Below are positions 18,111 to 27,647 of a stretch of 64,000 nucleotides of DNA, piece after piece. This DNA comes from Candidatus Kirkpatrickella diaphorinae (lineage in GTDB: Bacteria > Pseudomonadota > Alphaproteobacteria > Acetobacterales > Acetobacteraceae): the NCBI RefSeq assembly GCF_025736875.1, contig NZ_CP107052.1, positions 918,001 through 982,000 on the forward strand, written 5' to 3'. The position numbers and the translations under genes are program-made. How positions within the stretch are numbered: the first letter of the stretch is position 1; every line of letters starts with the position of its first letter. A model generated the notes under the pieces. That model was not told where the DNA came from. It worked only from the letters and a program-made list of their open reading frames with translations, and did not search any database.

Positions 18111-19493
18111 TCAGACACGCGCCTCGTCGAAAATCCGCCGCACATCGCTTGCCCATGCGCCATGATAGCGCGCCAGCCATTTTTCAGCCTGGGTTGGGCC
18201 GCCATCAGCGATCTCCATCAAAGGCTGAAGATACATTTCTTCCCCAAATTGACGGGCCTTCAACCCGGCTTCCGCCATGGTAAGCACGTTGCGGGCAAGG
18301 TTGCGCAAGCCGCCGGGAAAAGCCGCATTCATCGCGCTTTTCGGCACGGCCGCCCGAAGCGCCGCATAAGTGCGCCAATCATGTTGCCTGACCCGTTTTT
18401 CCGCCTCCCGTAAAATCTCGGGATTATAAAGCAGCCCGGCCCATAAAGCGGATTGGGCCAGCATCATTTCCGGCGTGCCGGCATCAGCGCCGCGCATCTC
18501 CAGAAACTGCTTCAGGCGCACGTCCGGAAATGCTGTGGTGATGTGATCCTCAAAATCCCCGACAGATGGCGTATAAGCGGCAAGGCGCGGGTCAGGGCGC
18601 CCTGCCAGCCATTCCCGGAAGGATGCACCGGCAACGTCGATGATATTCCCGTCACGCATGATGAAATACATCGGGATATCCAATATCCAATCAACATATT
18701 TCTCAAAGCCGAACTGATCATCAAAAAATACCATGGGCATGCCGCTGCGCACATTATCTGTGTCCGTCCAGACGAGGGCGCGGTTGCTAAGATAGCCATT
18801 GGGCCGCCCTTCCACGAAGGGAGAATTGGCGAAGAGTGCAGTCGCGAGAGGCTGCAAGGCCAGCGAGACACGCATTTTGCGCGCCATGTCTTCTTCAGAG
18901 CCAAAATCAAGATTGACCTGGACGGTACAGGTGCGCGTCATCATGTCCAGACCACGTGTGCCGACTTTCGGCATATATTGCCGCATGATGGCGTAACGGC
19001 TTTTCGGCATGAACATCATCTCATCCCGCTTTAAAAAGGGATGGAATCCGAGAGGCGCAAAACCGAGACCCAGCGCTTCGGCGGGGCCGCGAATCAGATC
19101 GAAGTGATGTTGCATTTCGGCTCTGGTGTCATGCAGCGTTTCCAACGGCGCACCGGAAAGTTCGAACTGCCCGGCAGGTTCAATCGAGAGGGAGGCACCG
19201 TGGGATGCGCCCTGACCTTTCATGCCGATCACGGCGCCACGATCCTCAATAGGCGTCCATTCCGCGCCATCCGCTTCAATGGCTGAGAAGAGCGCTTCAA
19301 TGCCTTTCGGGCGATAAGCAGGCTGTGCGTAAGGCGCGCGGCCATCCTGCGCATCAGGAAGGACGAAACCGAATTTTTCATGTTCCGTGCCGATGCGCCA
19401 GGATGACCGCGGCTTTATACCGCGCGCCAGAACGTCATAAAGTTGCTTGGAGGACGTGATGGGCGTTGCGTCATGATCACCGGGGTTCGACAT
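18111..19493 (-). CDS. gshA: Glutamate-cysteine ligase, plant/alphaproteobacterial type
   Basis: First, ATP-dependent step of glutathione synthesis. The start SSWRIGTEHEKFGF, the GASLSIEPAGQFELSG segment and the TCTVQVNLDF stretch identify the GCS2 class shared by plants and Alphaproteobacteria, which differs from E. coli GshA. 460 residues is typical. It lies 36 bases upstream of lolA in the same direction and about 64 bases after rsmE, so a transcript rsmE-gshA-lolA is plausible. Confidence 0.95.
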   Translation of the reverse strand: MSNPGDHDATPITSSKQLYDVLARGIKPRSSWRIGTEHEKFGFVLPDAQDGRAPYAQPAYRPKGIEALFSAIEADGAEWTPIEDRGAVIGMKGQGASHGASLSIEPAGQFELSGAPLETLHDTRAEMQHHFDLIRGPAEALGLGFAPLGFHPFLKRDEMMFMPKSRYAIMRQYMPKVGTRGLDMMTRTCTVQVNLDFGSEEDMARKMRVSLALQPLATALFANSPFVEGRPNGYLSNRALVWTDTDNVRSGMPMVFFDDQFGFEKYVDWILDIPMYFIMRDGNIIDVAGASFREWLAGRPDPRLAAYTPSVGDFEDHITTAFPDVRLKQFLEMRGADAGTPEMMLAQSALWAGLLYNPEILREAEKRVRQHDWRTYAALRAAVPKSAMNAAFPGGLRNLARNVLTMAEAGLKARQFGEEMYLQPLMEIADGGPTQAEKWLARYHGAWASDVRRIFDEARV

Positions 19494-19557
19494 CGTTAAC
19501 AGTAAAACTCCGCAAGGTCGGTCATGGAATGTTCAGTTGTCATATAAAAGGAAGCCC

Positions 19558-20286
19558 TCAGGCATTTTGCGCCACAATGGACAATGCGGAAAGCCCCGCT
19601 ATTGCCGCCGTATCTGCGCGTAACACCGTCTTACCCAGCGAAATGGCGCAAACATCATTAAGTTTTTTCAATTCTGACACCTCTCTTTCGGAAAATCCAC
19701 CCTCCGGGCCGACGAGAAAGACGTAGGAGGTGGGAATCCGGGTTGGGAAGGGCGCGTTGCTGCGCTCCAACCCCACGAAAACCTGCGTGCCCGCCGGTCG
19801 GGATTGCAGGAAGGACGCAAGCGACGTGATGGGCGCGATCTCCGGGATGTCGAGGCGCTCACATTGCTCCGCGGCCTCGATTGCGATGGCGCTTAGACGG
19901 GCCAAATTCGCACGATGGGTGTTTGTGCGCTCCGTCACGAGGGGGATAAAATGCCGGACACCCAACTCCGTGCCCATGCGGATCACCAGATCTGTCGCAT
20001 CACGTTTCAAGAGCGCGAAAGCGAGCGTCGCGCCCTGTAATTCACCCGCCATCACGCCAGGGCGCAGACAGGATGAGAGCACGACACGACATTCTCCCCG
20101 GCGCATCATATCTATCCGCGCTGACCATTCACCATCACCGGCATTGAAAATCCGCACCTCATCTCCGGAAGTCAGCCGCATCACCGTGCCGAGATAATGC
20201 GCCTGCGCGGGGTTAAGGCGCTGCTCAAGCCCTGGCGAGAAGCTCTTTTCCGATTGGGGGACGAAAATTCTTGGACTATCCTTCAT
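19558..20286 (-). CDS. rsmE: 16S rRNA (uracil1498-N3)-methyltransferase
   Basis: SPOUT-superfamily enzyme methylating U1498 of 16S rRNA. The knot motif VGPEGGFSEREVSEL and the later SLGKTVLRADTAAI are diagnostic. ATG 20286 (MKDSPRIF) is preceded by GGAAGA, giving 242 residues; the upstream part of the frame is spacer. It is divergent from ubiA with about 66 bp between starts. rsmE upstream of gshA is a common alphaproteobacterial order. Confidence 0.94.
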   Translation of the reverse strand: MKDSPRIFVPQSEKSFSPGLEQRLNPAQAHYLGTVMRLTSGDEVRIFNAGDGEWSARIDMMRRGECRVVLSSCLRPGVMAGELQGATLAFALLKRDATDLVIRMGTELGVRHFIPLVTERTNTHRANLARLSAIAIEAAEQCERLDIPEIAPITSLASFLQSRPAGTQVFVGLERSNAPFPTRIPTSYVFLVGPEGGFSEREVSELKKLNDVCAISLGKTVLRADTAAIAGLSALSIVAQNA

Positions 20287-20352
20287 GCAATCTTCCCTGT
20301 GGTGTGTCCTCAGCAGCGTATAGAGGCAGGGATGATATAGGTGGAGCAAAAG

Positions 20353-21270
20353 GTGAATTCAGCCCCTCAATTTCATACAGATGTCATGACACAGGGTTGG
20401 GTGCGGTATTTCCCACGTCCTGTCCGACCATATCTTCTTCTGGCACGGCTGGATCGCCCGGTGGGCACGTGGCTGCTTTTTCTGCCGGGCTTCTGGGGCA
20501 TCCTTCTGGCGCGCCCTGTCATGGATGGAACCAGTCTTCGCCTGATCCTGCTTTTCGCCCTTGGTGCGCTGGTCATGCGTTCGGCAGGGTGTGTCGTGAA
20601 TGATTTATGGGATCGGGATATTGATGCCCAGGTCGCGCGCACAGCGGTGAGACCTCTCGCCAGCGGGCAGATCCGGGTGAAAAACGCGCTTCTGTTTCTG
20701 GCTGTATTACTGGCTCTGGGCTGTGCTGTGCTGGCGCAATTGCCCGTGCTCTGCTGGTATCTTGCGCCAATCGCGCTTTTGCTCGTGGCTTTTTACCCGG
20801 CGGCAAAGCGCGTAACGTGGTGGCCCCAATTGGTCATGGGATTTACATTCGGGTTCGGGGCCCCGATGGGATATGCCGCCGCGGCCGCGCGGCTCGATAT
20901 GACCGCATTCTGCCTCTATGCCGGCACGATTTTCTGGCAGCTCGGCTTTGATACGATTTACGGCTTTCAGGATATTGAGGATGATGCCCGTATCGGCGTC
21001 AAATCCACCTCACTTTTATGGCGTGGAAAAGCGAAATTTTTCGTCACAATCTGTTATGCTCTGGCGACAATTCTCTTTACGGCCAGCGCCTTACTGGCAG
21101 AGGTTGACGGACTCTTCTGGCCTTGTGGCGCATTTGCGACGTTGATCCTGATATATCAGATTTTTACCTTGCGCCCTGATGACCCGCCACATTGCCTTAA
21201 ATTATTTAAAAGCAACGTCTTATATGGTCTGGCTCTGGCCGCCTCCCTCGTAATCGGTCGCATCGTCTGA
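20353..21270 (+). CDS. ubiA: 4-hydroxybenzoate polyprenyltransferase
   Basis: Integral-membrane prenyltransferase that joins 4-hydroxybenzoate to the polyprenyl chain in ubiquinone synthesis. It has the Asp-rich NDLWDRDID (about residues 83-91) and the second motif DTIYGFQDIEDD, among about eight hydrophobic helices. The GTG at 20353 is preferred, with GGAG seven bases before it; GTG 20341 and ATG 20386 are alternatives. The product of ispB at 1-2 kb supplies the side chain. Confidence 0.93.
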   Translation: MNSAPQFHTDVMTQGWVRYFPRPVRPYLLLARLDRPVGTWLLFLPGFWGILLARPVMDGTSLRLILLFALGALVMRSAGCVVNDLWDRDIDAQVARTAVRPLASGQIRVKNALLFLAVLLALGCAVLAQLPVLCWYLAPIALLLVAFYPAAKRVTWWPQLVMGFTFGFGAPMGYAAAAARLDMTAFCLYAGTIFWQLGFDTIYGFQDIEDDARIGVKSTSLLWRGKAKFFVTICYALATILFTASALLAEVDGLFWPCGAFATLILIYQIFTLRPDDPPHCLKLFKSNVLYGLALAASLVIGRIV

Positions 21271-21277
21271 TGACCCC

Positions 21278-22663
21278 TCAGGCGCTTCGCGTGCGCTCTC
21301 CCAATGAGATGAGATATTCCCGGCCCAAACTCATAATCGACCCCGCAAAGGCGATGATGGAAGCCGCCAGCAAACATACTGTCGTCTCATGACCACTGAG
21401 GCGGAAGATCGCCGCGACGCACAACGCCCCCATTGTCTGCCCTCCCAATCTCTCAACGGATACAAGCCCGGAGGCGCCGCCCTCCCGCCCTTGCGGGGTG
21501 GCGACCATAAGGACCCGGTTATTCGGTGGATGAAACAGCCCGAACCCGCATCCGCCGATCGCAACGCGCCAGGCGATGGAGAAATTTGAGGCGGATGCCG
21601 GCAGGAGCCACATCAGGAGGAATGCCGCCCCCATTAGGAAGAGGCCAAAGGCACAAATTTGTGCGGCGGGCAAACGGTCCGTCCATTTGCCGATGACGAA
21701 GGACATCATGCTGATGGAGAGCGCCCAGGGCGTGATCAACAACCCCACCTCTGACGGTGAACGGTTAAACACAGCCTCCAACGTGAATGGCAGCGCGATG
21801 ACGAAAAGATTGGAAGAGATATAGACCAGATTACCGCAAGTGAAAGCGACGAATATCCGCGGTATGGGCAGGATATCCGTCGGCACGATCCGAAATTGCG
21901 AGAACTTCTCACGCCGGACCAGCAAGACACCACACACTAATCCGAGCGCGGTAAAGCCCATAGCGGAAATCCCGCCACCATGAACGAGCGCATCCAGTCC
22001 GATGACCGTTAGTGTCAGGGCCAGCACGCTGAGCGCGATTGCCTTGAAATCGAGCTTCTGCTCCGAAAGTGGTGTCTTGGGGAGGGACGTCAGGGCGAGG
22101 GTCAGGGCGATCAAGTCAAGGGGGAGATTGATCAGATAGATCCATTGCCAGGATGCCAGCGCCAGAACAGCGGACCCGATTGACGGGCCGCACGCCACAC
22201 CAAGCCCGAGTGCGAAGCTGTTGAGGGCGATCCCTTTCCCGATCGTGTGCTGAGGATAGATAAAGCGTATGAGCGCGAGATTGACCCCCATAATGCACGC
22301 GCTACCCGCCCCCTGGAGGGCACGCGCCAACGTCAATGTCAAGAGAGAGCTGGAAAGCGCGGCCAATGTGGACGCCACCAGAAACAGCGTGATCCCGATA
22401 CAGCATATACGTGCATATCCGACCCTGGACCCTAAAGCTGAAACAGGAAATAAAAGGGCCAGGCCCGCAAGCTGGTAGACATTGATCGCCCAGATCGACT
22501 GGGAAGAGGTAACGTGAAGCTCTCTGGCGATCGTCGGCAGGGCCACGTTTGTGATCGCGTAATCCAGAACCGATATGAAGACTGCGAGGACGACGGCGAA
22601 CATCGCGCGGTAACGGACGCCTTGCGGCAGGCCGTAACGCGCCGCCGCGCCCTCAACCGACAT
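21278..22663 (-). CDS. MFS drug/efflux transporter (DHA2-like)
   Basis: Membrane exporter with 12-14 hydrophobic segments. Motifs resemble the DHA2 (EmrB/QacA) group: LDYAITNVALPTIARELHV in the first helix region, LGSRVGYARI (motif A-like) and a motif-C-like GLGVACGPSIGSAV. 461 residues. The substrate is unknown. Its start overlaps the 3' end of the dienelactone hydrolase gene by 11 bases, so the two are coupled and may share a role, which I cannot name. Confidence 0.85.
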   Translation of the reverse strand: MSVEGAAARYGLPQGVRYRAMFAVVLAVFISVLDYAITNVALPTIARELHVTSSQSIWAINVYQLAGLALLFPVSALGSRVGYARICCIGITLFLVASTLAALSSSLLTLTLARALQGAGSACIMGVNLALIRFIYPQHTIGKGIALNSFALGLGVACGPSIGSAVLALASWQWIYLINLPLDLIALTLALTSLPKTPLSEQKLDFKAIALSVLALTLTVIGLDALVHGGGISAMGFTALGLVCGVLLVRREKFSQFRIVPTDILPIPRIFVAFTCGNLVYISSNLFVIALPFTLEAVFNRSPSEVGLLITPWALSISMMSFVIGKWTDRLPAAQICAFGLFLMGAAFLLMWLLPASASNFSIAWRVAIGGCGFGLFHPPNNRVLMVATPQGREGGASGLVSVERLGGQTMGALCVAAIFRLSGHETTVCLLAASIIAFAGSIMSLGREYLISLGERTRSA

Positions 22664-23417
22664 GAAGGGGCCGCTCCATACTGAAATGTCGTTGGTAAAG
22701 GGCGACGCTTTGACTCATCCCCCATAAAAAGAGGGTGGCATCGAAGCGTGGCGCGCCATCCCGCAGAAACGCATGTTGCCCGTCAACCTCATGCCAGGAG
22801 AGGCGCAGCCTGGCTTTTTCAAGCTGGTCCCGGATGAGTCGTCGCCCATCATAAGGTACGTGAGGGTCATGCAATCCCCAGACCATCATGACTTCGCCCT
22901 TGATTTCGGCGGCACGCCGGAGGGAATCATCCGAACGCCCGGCCCCTAGGGTCGCCGTATGTAAGTCCGTGGCGTAAAAGCAGACGGAAGCCTCAATCGC
23001 AGGGTTCAGCGCCGCGCGGAAGGATAAGTGCCCCCCAAGACATACGCCGAACGCGCCGAAACGCCCATTACACTGCGCATCTTCTCGAAGCATTGAAATC
23101 AACGCTGCCAGATCACGATCATGCTGCGCGACCGGCTTTTCATATTTCAGCTCATTACCGCGATCCGTCCCCGCCTTGTCATATGACAGGACGGAACCCG
23201 GGGGCTCATATTCATGATAAACTTCCGGGACAGCGACAATCATGCCATGCCCGGCGATCATCGCGGCCAGGCGCTCAATCGGCGCTGTCATCTGGTAAAT
23301 TTCGGAATAAAGAATGATGGCGGGATAACGTCCCTCGCGCGCGGGGCGGAATAAATGCGTGCGCATTTTGCCGGATGGCGTGTCGATATCCACCGCTTCT
23401 GATGGTTTGATCAGCAT
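22653..23417 (-). CDS. Dienelactone hydrolase family protein
   Basis: Alpha/beta hydrolase, 254 residues. The nucleophile elbow GVCLGGH has Cys126, typical of dienelactone hydrolases, in place of Ser. An Asp and His could be supplied by DPHVPYDG and GQHAFLRDG. No signal peptide is seen. It lies upstream of and overlaps the MFS gene. The natural substrate of this family outside aromatic degradation is often unknown, and nothing here decides it. Confidence 0.85.
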   Translation of the reverse strand: MLIKPSEAVDIDTPSGKMRTHLFRPAREGRYPAIILYSEIYQMTAPIERLAAMIAGHGMIVAVPEVYHEYEPPGSVLSYDKAGTDRGNELKYEKPVAQHDRDLAALISMLREDAQCNGRFGAFGVCLGGHLSFRAALNPAIEASVCFYATDLHTATLGAGRSDDSLRRAAEIKGEVMMVWGLHDPHVPYDGRRLIRDQLEKARLRLSWHEVDGQHAFLRDGAPRFDATLFLWGMSQSVALYQRHFSMERPLHVG

Positions 23418-23518
23418 GTGGATTCTCCTGTCACAGTGTCTGACTGAGCGTCAGGAGATCATACATCCATTCAGGAGTCGCGGGCGCAGCCTATCGATAA
23501 AGTGATCAACAGTTCAGT

Positions 23519-23547
23519 TGCATTGTTGTTGTTGCCGCAACAATGCA
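23519..23547. repeat. 10-bp inverted repeat between der and the hydrolase gene
   Basis: TGCATTGTTG and CAACAATGCA form a perfect 10-bp stem around a 9-base loop. No T-run follows on either strand, so a simple intrinsic terminator is unlikely. It lies about 100 bp upstream of the hydrolase-MFS start and about 50 bp after the der stop. It could be an operator or an mRNA hairpin. Confidence 0.5.
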
Positions 23548-23599
23548 TGACGTCGTCATAACCCTTAAAATACAGGTCACGTCCCTATAATATTGGGAG

Positions 23600-25009
23600 T
23601 TATTGTGAATCTCGCGCAAAAGGATTTTTTGTGCCGCGTGTCTGAAGTCGAATTGGTACGCCCGGCAGGTAAAATGCCTCCCGCAAACCATTGACGAGGT
23701 AACGCCGGTAAGCCTCCGGCACCTGCTCAGCCCGCGTGCCAAACAGGATAAAAGTCGGCGGCCGCGCTTTGGCCTGCGTCATGTAACGGAGCTTGAGCCT
23801 GCGCCCATCGACCAGAGGGGGCGCGTGACGCTCAAGCGCGCCTTCAAACCAGCGATTCAGTTCACCGGTTGAAACGCGGCAATTCCATATATCATGGACC
23901 TGACGCACGGCGGGCATGAGCTTGTTAATCCCCGCACCGGTCAGGGCTGAAAAGGTGATGACGGGGATACCCTTCATCTGCGCCAGGGAGATCTCCAATC
24001 GATCTGAGACGGCTTTCATGGTTGCGGCACGATCAGCGACCGCATCCCATTTATTGAGGGCGATGACGCAGGCGCGCCCTTCACGCTCAATCAGTCGGGC
24101 GATTTGCAAATCCTGCTCGTGCACGCCGAGCAGCGCATCAATGACGAGCACGACCACTTCAGCCATTTTGAGGGCTTCAAGACTGGCGGAGACGGAAATA
24201 CGTTCCAGCTTTTCCTCAACGCGGGCCTTTTTGCGCATCCCTGCCGTGTCCACGAGCTGGACGTCGCCTTTCTGATCCCGAAATTGCACCGAAATCGAAT
24301 CGCGCGTCAGGCCAGGCTCCGGCCCGGTAATCATCCTTTCAGCACCGAGAAGGGCATTCACTAAAGTCGACTTGCCCGCATTGGGCCGACCCACAATCGC
24401 CAGGTGCAGCGGGCCGGTTTTAATCGGTGCCTCAGCGGCCTCATCCGAAGCGTCCCTATCTTGCAGCGACAAACCGGCCTCATCCGGCGCATCTTTTTCG
24501 TCGCCCTTCAGCCGGTCCGCAATTTCCCGCATCAGATGGGAGAGCCCCTCCCCATGCTCGGCTGAGACGGCGAGAGGCGTCCCCAGACCCAAGGCAAAGG
24601 ATTCATAAACCTCCGTCTGCGCCGCACTTCCTTCCGCTTTATTGGCAATAAGCAGGACGGGCCGGTTCTGGCGACGCAGAAATTGCGCGAAATGGCGGTC
24701 CGCCGGTGTGACGCCCGCCCGTGCATCAATGCAGAAGAGAATGAGATCCGCCTGGCCAATCGCCGATTCCGACGAGGCGCGCATACGCCCGAAAACCGTG
24801 TCCGGCGCGGCTTCCTCCAACCCTGCCGTATCCACGATACGGATGAGACGCCCGCCCAGTCGGGCTTCCCCCTCCTTATAGTCACGCGTGACGCCCGGCA
24901 TGTCCGAGACGATGGCCTGTCGACGTCCTACAAGGCGATTAAAGAGTGTTGATTTGCCGACATTGGGTCGCCCCGCAATAACGACGCAGGGAGTCTGCCC
25001 AGATTGCAT
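23600..25009 (-). CDS. der: Ribosome-assembly GTPase Der (EngA)
   Basis: Essential double-GTPase for 50S subunit maturation. Two G domains show GRPNVGKST (near residue 13) and GRPNAGKST (near 207), each with later DTAG and NKxD motifs, followed by a KH-like C-terminal domain. A short acidic linker joins the G domains. 469 residues. It lies five bases after bamB in the same direction; yfgM-bamB-der is a conserved order. Confidence 0.97.
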   Translation of the reverse strand: MQSGQTPCVVIAGRPNVGKSTLFNRLVGRRQAIVSDMPGVTRDYKEGEARLGGRLIRIVDTAGLEEAAPDTVFGRMRASSESAIGQADLILFCIDARAGVTPADRHFAQFLRRQNRPVLLIANKAEGSAAQTEVYESFALGLGTPLAVSAEHGEGLSHLMREIADRLKGDEKDAPDEAGLSLQDRDASDEAAEAPIKTGPLHLAIVGRPNAGKSTLVNALLGAERMITGPEPGLTRDSISVQFRDQKGDVQLVDTAGMRKKARVEEKLERISVSASLEALKMAEVVVLVIDALLGVHEQDLQIARLIEREGRACVIALNKWDAVADRAATMKAVSDRLEISLAQMKGIPVITFSALTGAGINKLMPAVRQVHDIWNCRVSTGELNRWFEGALERHAPPLVDGRRLKLRYMTQAKARPPTFILFGTRAEQVPEAYRRYLVNGLREAFYLPGVPIRLQTRGTKNPFARDSQ

Positions 25010-25014
25010 GATCT

Positions 25015-26406
25015 TTATCCGTAAGCGTTCAGATTTCCGTCTACGGAGAGTACGAGAAGCTTTCCGTCGCAGATAATGGGTTCAATAAGGGTTGGGCTGG
25101 AAGTTTTCGTGACAGAGAGGATCTTGCCCGTGCCCGCATCGACGACGGCCATGCCCGCATCTTTGAAGGATGAGACACAGACGAGCTTTCCGTCCGCCAT
25201 GATCGGCCCGAACCAGGTGATCGCGTCTTTATCTTTCACCTCGTTTTGAAAGCGCCGCAAATTCTGTGACCAGCGCACATGCCCGGACTGCCGGTCGAGA
25301 CAGGCGATCTGCTGGTCGGATGAGATAATATAGAGCCAGTCATCGACAATAAGCGGTGTGTTCTGGCCGCTGACCTCCCTCTCCCACAATCGACGCCCCG
25401 AGCGCATGTCAATCGCCACAAGCACTTTCGAGAGGCTGACAGCATAGACTGTCTGATGGGTGATCACAGGTGCGCCGCGGACACAGGCGAGGTCAAGGAT
25501 CGCGCCCTGCCCGTTAGAGCCGCCAAGACTGTCACTCCAGACAAGCTCGCCCGATTCAGCCCGTAAAGCGACGAGGTCACCACTGCCGAAACCCGCAACA
25601 ACGATCCCGTTAACGATGGCCGGGGCGGGTTGGCCGAACATCACTGTTTCAGCAGGCGTGGCCTGATAGCTCCAGAGTTGCCGACCCGTTTGCGCATCAA
25701 GTGCAAAAAGACGCTCATCAATCGTGCCGAAAAACACGCGTCCATCCATGATGGTCGGGCTGGAACGCCCGGGCACGCCGATATCGCTGCGCCATTTCTC
25801 GACACCTGACGCCGCGTCAAGGGCAATAACCTGTCCGACCCCATCCACGATATAGAGCACACCACCGGCAATGCCGAGCCCACCGCCAATATCGGTTGAA
25901 CGGGATTTCCGGCCTTTCGGGATAAAGCGCCATTTGAGCGCCATACCGGGCCATGTCCAGGCGCGGACCGTGCCGATCGCGTCACGCGTGTAAATCATCC
26001 CCCCGTCAATCATGGGCGGAGACTGAATGGCCCCGCGCCCATTCGGGCCGAGGGCGGCAAAATGCAGAAATGCCGGTTCCGAAATTCCAGCCCCGATCGA
26101 GCGGGACCAGGCGAGATTACCACTGGCCCACCGCGCATTGACCGCCTCATGAGAGGGGATGCGATGGGCCTGCGCCCATGAGGTAATATTTTCGGAAGGC
26201 GGCAGACTGATGGGCGTGTGATCCGACTGATCCACCACCAGCCCGGCACCGCCCGACAGCACATCAACACGATGGCCCGGTATGGGCGGCTTCGGTTTGT
26301 CACGGAAAAGCCCGCACCCTGTCAGCAGGGCGGTCGATGCCGTCAACCCGCCGAAAAATGCACGCCTTGAGGATTTCAATGCGGAATGATGGGGGTGATC
26401 AGTCAT
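25015..26406 (-). CDS. bamB: BamB-like outer-membrane assembly lipoprotein (PQQ-type beta-propeller)
   Basis: Scaffold lipoprotein of the beta-barrel assembly machine. Repeated blades read VYALDAxTG-like: VIALDAASGVEKW, LFALDAQTGRQLW, LVALRAESGELVW, LVAIDMRSGRRLW. The N-terminus has a lipobox LLTGC preceded by the twin-arginine-like SRRAFFGG, so export by Tat instead of Sec is possible. 463 residues. It overlaps the yfgM-like gene by eight bases and is followed by der. Confidence 0.9.
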   Translation of the reverse strand: MTDHPHHSALKSSRRAFFGGLTASTALLTGCGLFRDKPKPPIPGHRVDVLSGGAGLVVDQSDHTPISLPPSENITSWAQAHRIPSHEAVNARWASGNLAWSRSIGAGISEPAFLHFAALGPNGRGAIQSPPMIDGGMIYTRDAIGTVRAWTWPGMALKWRFIPKGRKSRSTDIGGGLGIAGGVLYIVDGVGQVIALDAASGVEKWRSDIGVPGRSSPTIMDGRVFFGTIDERLFALDAQTGRQLWSYQATPAETVMFGQPAPAIVNGIVVAGFGSGDLVALRAESGELVWSDSLGGSNGQGAILDLACVRGAPVITHQTVYAVSLSKVLVAIDMRSGRRLWEREVSGQNTPLIVDDWLYIISSDQQIACLDRQSGHVRWSQNLRRFQNEVKDKDAITWFGPIMADGKLVCVSSFKDAGMAVVDAGTGKILSVTKTSSPTLIEPIICDGKLLVLSVDGNLNAYG

Positions 26407-27088
26407 TGAAGCCCGCTTTCAGGATGGTTGACATGGTGGCGGCGCGCTGCCGGATGCTGTTCGGCACTTCAGGGTTGCCAGCAAGCGCCGTGGCGAGGTG
26501 GCGGGCCTCAAGCCTGCGCTTTTCATCCAGATTGGACGCCATGTCTGTCGAGAGAAGTCCCTCTTCCGCATAAGGCTTCCACGGCCCACCATCGCGGGCG
26601 AGCGCTTCATAACCGGCGCGAATCTCAGCCTCCGGCAAAGCATGCATGGCGGCCGCGGCATTGAGGCGGACATAGCGCGCATAGGCGCGGAAGATGGCAG
26701 GTGCCGACGTGTTATCCGCCAATTGCTGAAGCGTTGCGGACCCGGCTTTGAAGTCACCCTGCTGAATCTGCGCTTTCGCCATCTGAACGGCCGCATCATA
26801 GCGGATCTGGCCCGGCGCCTTTTTCGTCAGCGTGGCGAGATCAGCAATCGCTTTTTTGACATCCTGATCCGAATCGGACTCAAGCAATGTCAGGGAGGCG
26901 GCATAAAAAATCGCGGAGGCCTGTGCCGCATCGCGTTTCAGCGCATGACGGTGCCATTGCCACACACCCAGCCCGGCAACCGCGAGAAGAAGGACGGAAA
27001 CACATAATGCCGCGTGCCGACGCGCCATGGCGAGGGCCGTTTCGGCACGCATTTCGGATCGGACCTGCTTAAGAAGTTCTTCTGACAC
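26399..27088 (-). CDS. YfgM-like membrane-anchored tetratricopeptide protein
   Basis: Single-span inner-membrane protein with a periplasmic TPR-like domain; E. coli YfgM works with PpiD at the Sec translocon. A hydrophobic helix (LCVSVLLLAVAGLGVW) follows a basic RRHAA segment; the rest is helical with AKAQIQQGDFKAG TPR-like units. GTG 27088 is the likely start because AGGAAAGGG precedes it; this gives 229 residues. Its place upstream of bamB-der supports the call. Confidence 0.8.
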   Translation of the reverse strand: MSEELLKQVRSEMRAETALAMARRHAALCVSVLLLAVAGLGVWQWHRHALKRDAAQASAIFYAASLTLLESDSDQDVKKAIADLATLTKKAPGQIRYDAAVQMAKAQIQQGDFKAGSATLQQLADNTSAPAIFRAYARYVRLNAAAAMHALPEAEIRAGYEALARDGGPWKPYAEEGLLSTDMASNLDEKRRLEARHLATALAGNPEVPNSIRQRAATMSTILKAGFND

Positions 27089-27231
27089 GTTGACCCTTTC
27101 CTGCGCGCGCTTATGACGGATGAAGAAATCACCCGTCAAACCAACAAGGTGACGATAACCGCTTTATATGCCGACCTGCCGCCTTGTGCGTCAAATTGCG
27201 GCGCGTCAGCAAGTCTTATCGTATGACTCTC

Positions 27232-27612
27232 TCACCCACTTTTCTTTAATTTGGCAGAGGCTTTGTTAAAGGACGCCGCCATATCAGCGAAATCCTTGGA
27301 AATACGGTTATGAATGGCCATGCCCTGATCATGGATGGCGGCAATCTGTTTACGGGCATCCGTGCTGATGGCTTCCTCAGCGGTACGCGCCTGTTTGATG
27401 ACGCAATCATCATATTTCCGGGCGTCTTTCTGGTAAGTCTGAAACTTGTCCACGGCTTCGTTGAAATGCGCGACCGTGTCGAGTTTCAGATCAGGTTCCA
27501 CCGGTGCCGTCCCGCATCTATCGAAAGGGCCTGCAGCCGCATAAAGCGGTGAGGCGCTCACCCCCGCCATGAAGGACATAATAATGACGGCCCGCTGCCA
27601 TGTTGAACGCAT
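27232..27612 (-). CDS. Small exported protein of unknown function
   Basis: 126 residues from ATG 27612, which follows GGGGGAA. A signal peptide (VIIMSFMAGVSASPLYAAA) is followed by a mature part with one cysteine pair (DRCGTAP and DDCVIKQ) and a charged, probably coiled C-terminal helix (residues about 65-125). It lies 35 bases downstream of pyrC in the same direction. I do not recognise a family. Confidence 0.65.
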   Translation of the reverse strand: MRSTWQRAVIIMSFMAGVSASPLYAAAGPFDRCGTAPVEPDLKLDTVAHFNEAVDKFQTYQKDARKYDDCVIKQARTAEEAISTDARKQIAAIHDQGMAIHNRISKDFADMAASFNKASAKLKKSG

Positions 27613-27647
27613 AATTCCCCCTGATACAAACGCAAGCCGCAAATCTG

